The notes: generated by a model not told the origin, from the sequence alone. Shown: positions 32,543-43,660, counted from the first letter of the stretch. The stretch: DNA of 64,000 nt from Fragum whitleyi (GCA_948146395.1 OX411544.1:40655419-40719418), one strand, 5' to 3'. A program made the numbers and translations.

Positions 32543-33002
32543 ATAATATTCTTACCGTGATTACCAAAAGTGGCTGCAGATGTCGATGTAGCTGTTAAAA
32601 AGCGGTCACGAAGGTGCCGTTTACGGATAAAGTTGTCTTTACGTACAGACGTTGAGCGAGGCCTACCAGATCTACGCCTCTCCTGAAGACTTCCTGTGGC
32701 GTTCACACGTCTAACCAAACGCATTATAGTTTATCTTGATACGTTAAAACGTGTAGCTACGTGATTTTGGGAACTGTCCATTTCCAGCATGCCCAAAATG
32801 CGTGCGCGTTCTTCATTATTTAGTCTTGGCATTATGGATATGAGTATTTGTATCCTTCTTGGGTAAAGTTCGAGTTGTGTTTTGACTACCGAAGCCACTT
32901 GTACAGATTTGGAAAAACAAAATCATTTGTATCCTTGGGTGAATTGCGAGTTGTGTTTTGACTAACGAAGCCATTTGTACAAATTTCGAAAAACAAAATC
33001 AT

Positions 33003-33277
33003 CTCACACAGCCAAAATAGCAATTTTTGGTTTTTTTATATTGATGGGTTAGGAAAAATGTTTGTTTCGAGATGATTTCTTAACCCCTGTTTGGTATTAC
33101 TAGTAAGTGTGGGTTGGCGTTGAAATACTTGCATGTCCATCTTCTTTAAGGTCATTTAAGTTTTTTTGTGGGCTCACATTATAGCCCATTTGAGCCGTTT
33201 GGGATGTTTTTCTTAAATAAGATTCTCAAAAATGGTGTTACTTTGACTTTTCTTTTCAAATTACGTTCAATACCTAG
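33003..33277 (-). repeat. Inverted copy of the 40.0-kb hairpin repeat
   Basis: The reverse complement matches 40030-40240: 'aatttcaacgccaacc', 'ataccaaacag', 'gttaagaaatcat', and 'gggctataatgtgagccc'. Confidence 0.6.
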
Positions 33278-34243
33278 GAGACGTCGCAGTAACGTCGGGC
33301 TATTTTATGAAATTCGGTCCTATTTTTGTTTTAATTTGAAATAAAATCGTTGTACAGCCTAAAACAGCACATTATTGTACATCATTTTAAAGCTTTTGAA
33401 AAGCTCCATCCTATAGATACTAAATTCTGATATCCATGGCTGTGAAAAAAAATAATATCGCTTTTACTTTATAAAAAAAAATCGCCAAAAACCGCATGTA
33501 ACGCGTAACATGCTTCTTTTTTAATTCATATTCAAAAAGCTATAAAATCGCGGATACGCTCTTTATCATCGTAAAATTTTACACACAGATACCTAAAATA
33601 CTAGTCCTTATGCAGTGTGAATTTTGAAAAATTCAAATTTAATTTTGCGAAAATCTCTTCAAGTAAATAAAATAGGGGAAAGTGTAACGCTGCTAAAAAT
33701 AGAGCAAAAAATGACGACTAAAATATTTCAACGTAAAAATAATCACACGAAATGAAGGAAATTGTTAAATCTAAAACCATTTAATAAAAATGGTCAGTCT
33801 TTTATTTCTTCAGTTTGAATTTGGTTTATTTGCGTGTTTTAATTAAATACAAATTTTTCGTTTGAAAAAGTCTGAAAAAATGTCAAGCTTTTTGAAATAC
33901 GGCATTTTTTTCGCACCATTTTCGCGAGGAAAAAATAAACTCTTATTAAATGTCGATTAAATTAAATAAAAATTAAACTAAGGAAAATGGTCAGTCCGTT
34001 ATTTTCAAAAATATATAAAAATCTCTATTTTATGAATTTAACGCAAATGCGAGAATGCTGAAAAAGTCTGAAAAAATGTCACGCTTTCTCATTTTGATGA
34101 CGTTTTATGTTGCGAGTTTCGCGATTGATAGATTATTTCGAAATTATTGGCAGAAAAATGATATAATAACCAGTTTAATTTAAATAAGAAATTCTCCTAG
34201 GTTTAGATGAGTTTATAGTTAGCAAGACCAACAATACCAAGTC

Positions 34244-35591
34244 TTTTTATACGCCGCCGGAGGCGGACGTATATTGGCGTCATCTTCTCCGTCCGTCCGT
34301 CCGTCCATCCGTCCGTCCGTCCACTTTTCTTGTCAACGCAACTCCTCCTAAACTACTGGCTGGATCTTCTTGAAACTTGGTCAATGTTATCACCTCAATT
34401 GGTAGATGTGCATGAAGGAAGGATTTTACGGTTCGTTGATTTTTGCCTGAGTTATGCCCCTTGATAACTTAGTCTCTGGGTCCAATTTTCTTGTCAACGC
34501 AACTCCTCCTAAGTTTCTGGCTGGATCTTCTTGAAACTTGGTCAATATTATCACCTCAATTGGTAGATGTGCATGAAGGAAGGATTTTATGGTTCTTTGA
34601 TTTTTGCCTGAGTTATGCCCCTTGATAACTTAGTCTCTGGGTCCAATTTTCTTGTCAACGCAACTCCTCCTAAGTTTCTGGCTGGATCTTCTTGAAACTT
34701 GGTCAATATTATCACCTTAATTGGTAGATGCGCATGAAGGAAGGATTTTATGGTTCGTTGATTTTTGCCTGAGTTATGCCCCTTGATAACTTAGTCTCTG
34801 GGTCCAATTTTCTTGTCTCGTCGCGATATAACTGAGAGATTGTTGAAAGCGACGTAAAACCCCAATTCAAATCAAACCAATTTTCTTGTCAATGCAACTC
34901 CTTCTAAGTTTCTGGCTGGATCTTCTTGAAACTTGGTCAATGTTATCACCTCAATTGGTAGATGTGCATGAAGGAAGGATTTTATGGTTCTTTGATTTTT
35001 GCCTGAGTTATGCCCCTTAAAAACTTAGTCTCTGGGGCTTATTGCCTCAGATATGCCCCCTTAAAAACTTAGTCTCTGGGGCTTATTGAAATTGCAGCCT
35101 TGTGAATGCAACTCTTCCTAAGTTTCTGGCTGGTTCTAAATGAAACTTGGTGGATGTTATAACCGAAATTGGTAGATGAGCATGAAGTAAGGATTTTATG
35201 GTTCATTAATTTTACCCTAAATTATGCCCCCTTAAAACTGAGTATCTAGGGCTTATTGAAATAGCAGCCTTTTGAACACAACTCCTCCTTACTTTTTGTC
35301 TTTATTTAAATGAAACTTGGTCAATGTCATCACCATAATTTGTAGATGTACATGGATCAAGGATTTTATGGCTCATTTATTTCCCTGAATTATGCCCCCT
35401 TAAAACTGAGTGCCTGGGGCTTATTGAAATTGCTGCCTTGTGAAGGCAACTCCTCCTAACTTTTTGTCTTGATTTCAATGAAACTTGGTCATTTTCAATT
35501 TGGTTCTGTCAAAATAAGTAGTGTCTATAATTATTTCTGTGAAACAGCAGCAAAGTGGCGGCGTATTTTGTGACGATGGCACTCTTGTTTT
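34244..35591 (+). mobile_element. HINE-like element, family E
   Basis: T run, ATACGCCGCCGGAGGCGGaCGTAT hairpin, (GTCC)n tract at 34290-34322, then about eight core units with 'gcaactcctcctaa', 'ttcttgaaacttggtcaat' and 'ttggtagatgtgcatgaagg'. Third arm GGCGGCGTAT (35557-35566), then 'gacgatggcactcttgtttt'. The first units are nearly identical and later ones diverged. A SINE stub sits at 34818. Confidence 0.85.
34818..34876 (+). mobile_element. 59-bp SINE 3' stub with a 14-bp duplication
   Basis: Only the SINE tail (tcgcgatataactgagagat, tgttgaaagcgacgtaaaac) inserted in a HINE E unit. CCAATTTTCTTGTC is duplicated at 34804-34817 and 34877-34890. The classic result of an aborted target-primed reverse transcription. 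Confidence 0.92.
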
Positions 35592-36081
35592 CTTTTTCTT
35601 TTTTATATACCTTTTTAGTTATTCGGAAATTCAATGCTTTTGTTTATACAAAATTGATTTTGTCACGTAAATAAAGAGCGTCTACATCCTGAAAAAAGTT
35701 TATACAAACCTGAACATGATAGTTATTCACATTTTAAATAGCCCCATTTTGATATAATTCAGAATAAGGCATATGGTTGTTTCAAATGAAACGCGTTTGT
35801 TTTTTCTCCAATTTTACGCTGAAAAAATAACGTCAAATTACGTTACGCTTTATAGCCTCAGTTCGCTGCGACGTCTCTAGCGTTAGTTCGTGTTGATATT
35901 TATATTATTTTTCAATTTTCAACTTCTGATATGCTATTTGATATGCTTTAAAATGTGCCCATATGAACGGATTTAGGAGTTTTCCAAACTCCCGATTTTT
36001 GAAAAAAAAGATAGCCCTCATTATAATGCCTATTTTAACCACAAATGGTGCAAAAGTCTACGAATCAAATTTTAAAACCCA

Positions 36082-36312
36082 TACAGATAAAACACAGTGA
36101 AATTGACATACTGAATGATTGTGGAATGATATCGAAATGAAATTGAATGAGTGGGAGGAGCGTGTTTTGAATGATTTTTAAGGGAGATTACATGAAATCG
36201 CTAATTGCGTCCAAATATCCATTGCCTCCCTTTAATTGTTTTGAAAATGAATGAGTGAAGCGCTGTGTGAATGATTAAGAATGATTTTTCAAGAATATCT
36301 GTCAACATGGTC
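36082..36312 (+). mobile_element. MITE family M (copy 2, short)
   Basis: 'cagtgaaattgacatactga', 'gtggaatgatatcgaaatga', 'taagggagattac', 'ttgcctccctttaatt', and right end 'gaatgatttttcaag'. Both TIRs are decayed. Confidence 0.72.
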
Positions 36313-38428
36313 ACTTTGCGAACAATTTGTGTCAAGAAAAGATTTTTGAAAAAAAGAGGCATTTCTGTAGCCTTACAAGTCAATGGGTGCTGGTCTCAGT
36401 AAAACATACGTGAATCCAATTTTCCATGCTCATACCTATTTCATCGGCACTTAATTAAGCCCATAAGAGCGTTTTGCGGCATTCTGAAAATATACGACGG
36501 ATAAATATGTTTGTATTCAATGTTGTATTTTTGCTTTGACATTTATAAGTTCAAACGAATAAAAATCACGACGTCTAATTTTTGAAAGTTTGTCCGCTTT
36601 ACTGCCCTTTAACGTCTCGGATAAGCTCTATATAATGCAAAGTTCGCTTATGCCTTTAAATTTGGAACTGTATCAAACGACAACAACATCAATTAAGATA
36701 AGATTAAGAGTTATCAATGTTTACATCAGCTTTCTTCCTTTGAAATTTTTACACTTACAGATTATTGAGTCCTTACGGATTGCCATACTCGTAAACATTC
36801 TCAAGCATTCGCAGCCAAAACGCCTGTATCAGTTAACTGCATGTCCCTACTCACAGACATCCCTTATGGAACTGTTTATTGGTATATATATCATCTGTTC
36901 TGTTAAAATTTGCAGCATTTTTATAAGCAAATAGTGAATCTTCCTAAAAATCAAGTAAAAGAGGTGATACTTAGACGCATGCATATGGTTTGCAACGCTT
37001 TCTACAATCAAATTCTTGTAACATATATAGTTATCTTTTATCTATTTTGTCTAATTTTTCATAGAAGTCAGCTACGACATAACCTAAAAGTTCATGTCAT
37101 TTACAACAACTTTATCATTTGCTAAATACTCGTTATGACATGTTATAATCTATAAACAGATACAATTATGTCTATAGAAGAAACCTCATGGACGAGACAA
37201 AATCATAGAAATCCGTCATTCTGATGAAATGCACGATATTGGATATCTGTTAGATTACATCGGCTTTTAATAAATCAGGGGAGTATAGGGTTCTTAAATG
37301 ATGAACAGGTACAATTACCATGAACATAACAGTAATCTTTGTACATATAATCTTGCAGATTTGAACAATATCTTGCTGCCTTGGGAAATACTTGTTTGGT
37401 AAAGAACATCATAGGACATGGCCATCCGATTCTTGTTTTAATTTTGCAACCCACCTAGTGCAAACAAAAACAAACCCCTATTCAATGGATACGTATAATT
37501 ATTTAGGGTTTGTTATTGCTTAAGTAGGTACTAGCTGCTCTAGTATTGATTGATTCACATAAGTGAAAGATGGTATTTGGAAAGTTTTTCTTTGGAAGAT
37601 ATGTCCTTAAAGACATAAAAATATACTAGAAGTTTTCTTAATTGTATAGGTTGAAAATATATATGGAACAACCTCTAGATTAGATATGAACGTTCATTGT
37701 TATTACCGCTTCAAGCGCAAAACTCGCACAGTTCACTTCTCCGGTAACAGCTATGCTCGTACAAATATAAAGAAACGGACTAACTATTTTTCATTGATCA
37801 TACAAGCGAAGAGGCAAACGATAAGTATGTTGCTTTGGTTTGGAAGACGTGTGAAACATGCACAGTGACAAGGAAAATTTCTTTAAGCCAAGACAGATTT
37901 TTTTTTACCATTCATTTTAAAATAAGACCCACAAGAACAACTCCATGACATCGAAACTTTTAACTTCGATTTATCAATGAAACTTTTAAGTCATGGAAAC
38001 AGCTTCTGTCATCATCGAAAAATATTATCATTCCTTGCACTGAGTCTATTGACTTTTTCAGTACGAAACAATAAAGACAGTAACTGTGGCAATTGAAGAA
38101 AGATTTAATAAGGTGATGGTGACGGTCAAAACACTCATGGTCACCATGTTACAGATCGAATAATTGTGTCCACAAATAAAATTTCAAAGAAATTGTGTTT
38201 CTCATTCGACAAAAATAGTTTAATTCTCATACACCTCCCCATAACCTTATATCTTATAGTCAAGTCAAATCTATCAGTAAAGGGGTGTGGTGACCATGTC
38301 TGTGTGCTTAACAAGTTTGATACAGTCGACCGGGGCTACATACATATTTTAGGTATTTTCGACTACAGTGATTTTAGTCTTGTGTAAGAAAGCTTCAAAC
38401 TATAAAGTAGTGCCTACATATATACTCA
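36313..38428. other. Largest unassigned block of the composite region
   Basis: About 2.1 kb with no repeat shared elsewhere in the window. A 114-codon + strand frame at 36590-36934 is the longest here (leucine/isoleucine-rich, several SxxL runs), but no splice or start signal stands out. Whether this is host DNA or the interior of a larger element is unresolved. Confidence 0.3.
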
Positions 38429-39231
38429 AGCGCAATGAAATTGCACCACCCAAACAACTTGCACAAACTATCCTAATTGTAAAATTTTCAATCGGCTCCC
38501 TTTTATCGTCTTTCAACCTGTAAAGGAACATGCAGAAATTCGTAACTTAATATCAACCGTAATACGTCGCTGCTTGTTTGGTGGTCATTCAATAGACCCT
38601 TTTGGCTTGGTCATTTAATTGTATCTTTGAAACAATTTAATTGAAATTACTGTTTCTTAGAGAATGAAAATAAAGCATAATATTTCACATTTGTTCTAAG
38701 CAAAATGCAGCAAAGTGATCTAAACTTAAGTATTGTATGGGATTTACTAAGAAAGGAGACTTTTTTTCATTAAAATCGAAGAATCGTAAATAACCTGTTG
38801 TAACTCGTGTTTTTCGAGTGATTTTCACTCCAAAACGGCATCATAAGGCCAGTCAGGGACGCCGCATGTACGGTGTAGACCTAGAAATTAATGAGCGCTA
38901 GCATATGCACGATTCAACTGTGTATACTATGGCAATTGTTCCACTAAGTAAGAGCCAGCATTTTGTACCGAGTTAGTGGTAATATTACCAAAAATCAAAC
39001 GACAGAAATGTTTTGCAAACCTTTTTTGAGGATTTATGATTAACGATTTTATTTTACTTTTTTTCGTTAGTCATAGGTTCAAAAGGCTTTGACCGTTCCT
39101 GAACTTATTCTTACGTTACTGTGTAGTAAATGGTCCATTTAAAATTTTTAGATTGCTAATATTCATGTCTGAAGTTTTGGTACATTAAATAAATATACGA
39201 GAAAAAATAGGTGGTGCGATTTCATTGCTCG
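38429..39231. mobile_element. TIR element, about 0.8 kb
   Basis: Left AGCGCAATGAAATTGCACCA + CC (38429-38450) and right GGTGGTGCGATTTCATTGCT + CG (39210-39231) are inverted repeats of about 22 bp with few mismatches. AT-rich interior without coding capacity. Confidence 0.62.
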
Positions 39232-39643
39232 TTAGTACATTTGGAGGTTATTCAAACCAGCAAAGATGGGCTTCACGAAGCGCCGAAAATCATGCGAGGG
39301 CTTTGGATATTAAATTCATATTTATTTCTAATTCTACTCTCATCATAACCCTACATAATTTAATTGGGCTGGAGAAATGTTTAAGACAAGAAATTGATTT
39401 TCCCCGACACATTATTAGGCAAAGTATCCACGTTGGTTCATATAAGATCAAGTTAAATTGATTAAACATCTCGTTGTTGGTAAAGAGGATTTCGATCGAC
39501 ATTTTTTTCTCAACCAATAACGAATCATTTACAGCAATTTTGGTACCCGCCAACACCATAAGAAATGCCGTTGTTCTTAAAACCCAACTACGGATGCTCA
39601 TAGTCCGGCTCATATGGGATCCTTTGTAAGCCAATCAAGGGGA

Positions 39644-39900
39644 TTTGGTTCGAATTGGGGTTTTACGTCGCTTTCAACAATCTCTCAGTTACATCGCGAC
39701 GACTGGAACACCAGTACTACCACCACATCCCTTTCCTAGCCTCCAGTTGCTATTCCACATAGGTTTACGATTATCTACCCATTGGTGGAAGACAAATGTC
39801 GGAAAGGATAAGTGCCGCGGCCGGGGATCGAACCCGAGCGAATATAGACCCCTGGATTAGGAGTCCGGCGCGCTACCAACTGCGCTATTGCCGCGGCTTC
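39644..39900 (-). mobile_element. tRNA-SINE, full length, different head
   Basis: Complete: tail 'gaattggggttttacgtcgc', body, and a head ending at 39897 with 'ctgcgctattgccgcggc'. CCAATCAAGGGGA is duplicated at 39631-39643 and 39901-39913. The head has a CCTAAT loop and an extra 'tctatattcgct' in the variable region, unlike the GTC heads elsewhere, so a different tRNA donor or a composite is likely. Confidence 0.92.
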
Positions 39901-40029
39901 CCAATCAAGGGGAATATTAGACTTTAAATATGGGCTACTTGTTTATTATACCAAAAGCTATTTAAATACAATAACATGCTGAAATAATTGGAGAACCGCA
40001 ATGAAAATTACATTTTTTGTGACCATTAT

Positions 40030-40550
40030 TCAAAAAACCCCACAAAAATCGGTACATATGGGCTATTATGAGAGCCCATAAAATCCTGAAATGATCCTAG
40101 AGATCATGGACCCGAAAGAATTTCAACGCCAACCGACACTTTATACCAAACAGCGCCTAAGAAATCAATCTCTAAACAAAAAATGTTTTCCCTAAACCCA
40201 TTAATCGGAAGCTTCCAAAATTGCTATTTTGGGCTCTGTGAGAGCCCAAAAATAGTGAAAAAGCTTTTGAAATATGAGTAACAGTTTTTTTTCTAAAATG
40301 TTCTGACACAAATACATTGTAAAACTAAAGAAAACATTTTAGAATAAAAACAAAACGCATTTTCTGAACCTAGTATTAGGACAATACCCATTTTGCCCAT
40401 ATGGGCTCTTTTGAGAGCCCATAAAATCGGGAAAAAGACCCGAAAAATTTGGACCCGCATGGTTTCCGATTGCTTGACCCCTAAATTACTAATTGAACCC
40501 AGAAAATCAATTTCAGCACGAAAAGCCTACGGGATTACATAAGGCACCGC
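40030..40550 (+). repeat. Three hairpin-bearing tandem units of about 165 bp
   Basis: GGGCTattatgAGAGCCC (40068), GGGCTctgtgAGAGCCC (40228) and GGGCTcttttgAGAGCCC (40402), each followed by a(t/a)aaatc/g, with similar flanks. One inverted relative at 33003-33277. Confidence 0.6.
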
Positions 40551-43524
40551 AATATCCGATATGGGCCAATATTTCGCCGAAAATCTCAGTTTCGAGTTAT
40601 TGAAACGTATTTTTTTCTTGTCATATCATATTTTCCATCTAATACCATGACGAATTCTGTTTTTCAGATTTTTAGCTCCACTGGCCGAAGGCCAGCGAGC
40701 TATTGTCATGGCGAGGTGTCCGTCGTGCGTCCGTGCGTCCGTGCGTGCGTGCGTGCGTAAACTTTTCTTTAAACATCTTCTCCTCCTAAACCAATGGGTG
40801 GATTTTGACGAAACTTGGCCAGAATATTCCTTGGGTGACCCTCTTTTAAAGTTGTTCAAGAAATTTGGATTGACCCCCAAATATGGGCGTGGCAGGGCGG
40901 GGCTTATTTTGACCCCAAAATCTTTGAACAACATCTCCTCCTAAACCATTGGGCCAATTTCAATGAAACTTTACCAGAATGTTCCTTGGGTGACCCTCTT
41001 TGAAAGTTGTTCAAGAAATTTGGATTGACCCCCAAATATGGGCGTGGCAGGGTGGGGCTTATTTTGACCCCGAAATCTTTGAACGACATCTCCTCCCAAA
41101 CCATTGGGCCAATTTCAATGAAACTTTACCAGAATGTTCCTTGGGTGACCCTCTTCTAAAGTTGTTCAAGAAATTTGGATTGACCCCCAAATATGGGCGT
41201 GGCAGGGCCGGGCTTATTTTGACCCCAAAATCTTTGAACGACATCTCCTCCTTAACCATTGGGCCAATTTCAATGAAACTTTACCAGAATGTTCCTTGGG
41301 TGACCCTCTTCTAAAGTTGTTCAAGAAATTTGGATTGACCCCCAAATATGGGCGTGGCAGGGCGGGGCTTATTTTGACCCCGAAATCTTTGAATGACATC
41401 TCCTCCTAAACCATTGGGCCAATTTCAATGAAACTTTACCAGAATGTTCCTTGGGTGACCCTCTTCTAAAGTTGTTCAAGAAATTTGGATTGACCCCCAA
41501 ATATGGGCGTGGCAGGGCGGGGCTTATTTTGACCCCGAAATCTTTGAATGACATCTCCTCCTAAACCATAGGGCCAATTTCAATGAAACTTTACCAGAAT
41601 GTTCCTTGGGTGACCCTCTTCTAAAGTTGTTCAAAAAATTTGGATTGACCCCCAAATATGGGCATGGCAGGGCGGGGCTTATTTTGACCCCGAAATCTTT
41701 GAACGACATCTCCTCCCAAACCATTGGGCCAATTTCAATGAAACTTTACCAGAATGTTCCTTGGGTGACCCTCTTCTAAAGTTGTTCAAGAAATTTGGAT
41801 TGATCCCCAAATATGGGTGTGGCAGGGCGGGGCTTATTTTGACCCCGAAATCTTTGAACGACATCTCCTCCTTAACCATTGGGCCAATTTCAATGAAACT
41901 TTACCAGAATGTTCCTTGGGTGACCCTCTTCTAAAGTTGTTCAAGAAATTTGGATTGACCCCCAAATATGGGCGTGGCAGGGCGGGGCTTATTTTGACCC
42001 CGAAATCTTTGAATGACATCTCCTCCTAAACCATTGGGCCAATTTCAATGAAACTTTACCAGAATGTTCCTTGGGTGACCCTCTTCTAAAGTTGTTCAAG
42101 AAATTTGGATTGACCCCCAAATATGGGCGTGGCAGGGCGGGGCTTATTTTGACCCCAAAATCTTTGAATGACATCTCCTCCTAAACCATAGGGCCAATTT
42201 CAATGAAACTTTACCAGAATGTTCCTTGGGTGACCCTCTTCTAAAGTTGTTCAAAAAATTTGGATTGACCCCCAAATATGGGCATGGCAGAGCGGGGCTT
42301 ATTTTGACCCCGAAATCTTTGAACGACATCTCCTCCCAAACCATTGGGCCAATTTCAATGAAACTTTACCAGAATGTTCCTTGGGTGACCCTCTTCTAGA
42401 GTTGTTCAAGAAATTTGGATTGATCCCCAAATATGGGTGTGGCAGGGCGGGGCTTATTTTGACCCCGAAATCTTTGAACGACATCTCCTCCTTAACCATT
42501 GGGCCAATTTCAATGAAACTTTACCAGAATGTTCCTTGGGTGACCCTCTTCTAAAGTTGTTCAAGAAATTTGGATTGACCCCCAAATTCAATCTACAGCT
42601 AAATAGTTTACTTTCTTATGAGTTAATTAAGTTCATTCCTTCATGGGTCAGTTTCAACCTAGAAAAAGTCTGAATTCCTTCTGAATGTTGTTCACTTTCA
42701 TTACCTTCTATTTTCAATATCATTCTTTCAAATCTTGAGATTTTTAAGCCAGTGGAGCGATACAGGCCCTCTTGGGCCTCTTGTTTGGTGTAAAATAATG
42801 ATATTGTCCGTCCGCATACATGTTAACTTAGAGCCTTTCCTACCTCACTGTGTCCGTATTAACCGTAACAGCGAATTGTATATCCATAAATGGCTTTGAT
42901 TTGCATAGGGGCAAAAGTGTAATCTTACGTGAGTCGTTTTAGTATAAAATCGACTATTTTTATAAAATAAAGTTTGTCGAAAAATTTACTTTCTTTGGAT
43001 ATCAAATCTGAATATATTGTCTCTTTATTCAAAATCGTTTAAACAGATAATTGATAATTGTTTTTTATATATTCTGAGATGAACCCCATATCCACACATT
43101 TAGACCAATCAAAAAGTATTATTTAACGAAGTCGTTGGGAATTTCTCGAGGAAAACATGATAAGAAGGCTAGTAATAACGGTACAAATCGTCGATATACT
43201 AATGAGCATGTCCAAATAAGGAATAATGGACCTTTCTCCTTTCAAATGTTTAGTATGAAACCACGTGTATTTACAATATGTTTACAAGGTCTTACTATTT
43301 CAACAGCCCTCATCACCCCTCGTGTTTAAAAGCGGAAAATGTGAAAATATTAACATTAACTAGATAGACAAAATCATTATTTTGAAATCATTTTATTTTC
43401 AAAAATTATTTTTTGGAATGGTACTAAGCTGAAAGTAAGATTTTACCACATACAAATCCTTCATTCAAACGCAATTTTATGTAATTGATGAAAAGGTTGG
43501 TCCATATAGAAGTCAAACGGACTA
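40550..43524 (-). mobile_element. TIR element P (copy 2), carrying HINE B2
   Basis: Reverse of copy 1. The right TIR is intact (43495-43524, flanked by TA) and the left end is decayed ('tatgggccaatatttcgccg'). Segments 40561-40668 and 42787-43524 align to copy 1 across the B2 insertion. The site where copy 1 carries HINE H1 is unoccupied here (43400-43416). Confidence 0.82.
40669..42786 (+). mobile_element. HINE-like element, family B (copy 2), long 155-bp array
   Basis: 5' AGCTCCACTGGCCgaaGGCCAGcGAGCT hairpin; 'gtgcgtccgtgcgtgcgtgc' microsatellite; about 12 core units of 155 bp; third arm AGCCAGTGGAGCG (42747-42759); hairpin AGGCCC/GGGCCT (42764-42779); CTCTTGTTT. Units carry 'cttccttgggtgaccctctt'-like and 'gggcgtggcagggcggggct' blocks. 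Open frames of 60-66 codons recur every 155 bp on both strands; the period is not a multiple of three, so they are not one gene. Confidence 0.92.
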
Positions 43525-43526
43525 TA

Positions 43527-43660
43527 AATGAGTTTGCGATAGCAGGATATGTAGAGTTTAGGCAATAATTCAAATTTATAGATAAAATTATTGTCTTCTG
43601 CTTATAGAAAAAAAGTAATTTCAAAATTTTGGTGAGGCCTTTTTTATGACAGTCAGTGTA
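43527..43660 (-). mobile_element. Detached 5' end of a Tc1 element
   Basis: The reverse complement of 26633-26760: TACACTGACTGTCATAAAAA at the right, 'ggcctcaccaaaatttt', 'cctgctatcgcaaact' at the left where P copy 2 abuts it. No transposase coding part. Confidence 0.82.

Larger units (their letters stand above)
30567..33001 (-). pseudogene. Tc1/mariner transposase copy 2 (decayed, interrupted)
   Basis: Opposite strand to copy 1. The 3' TIR is TACACTGACTGTCATA at 30567. Read leftwards: RLVRRVNATGSLQERRRSGR (32.7 kb), then a foreign insert (31474-32548), then GHRLRESGVVCRR, QRRRVWAKNNIGRRWR, VFSDD (12 bases after the first Asp are lost), MYDNARPHTA (second Asp), and CNPIEHMRD (Glu, 34 residues after the second Asp: DD34E). 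A roughly 76-bp direct duplication lies at 32847-33001. The 5' TIR is not attached; a matching 5' end is at 43527-43660. Inactive. Confidence 0.88.
33278..35880. mobile_element. TIR element L carrying HINE E
   Basis: Ends gagacgtcgcagtaacg at the left and the complement of cgttcgctgcgacgtctc-like sequence at the right (35863-35880). Homology extends about 30 bp imperfectly (GGCTAT shared). 33785-34180 has a tandem duplication of period 197 bp ('aaaatggtcagtc', 'aaagtctgaaaaaatgtca'). No coding capacity apart from chance frames. Confidence 0.6.

Noticed and set aside
36590..36934. 114-codon frame as a gene
   Set aside because: No start context, splice sites or recognisable motif; leucine/isoleucine richness is expected in AT-rich DNA.
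39290..39634. 114-codon - strand frame as a gene
   Set aside because: No start context or conserved motif was seen, and it lies between a TIR element and a SINE with no splice signals.
40778..42600. CRISPR-like or coding repeat array (recurring 61-78 codon frames on both strands)
   Set aside because: The 155-bp units are contiguous without spacers, the period is not a multiple of three, and the array has HINE-type ends. The frames are by-products.
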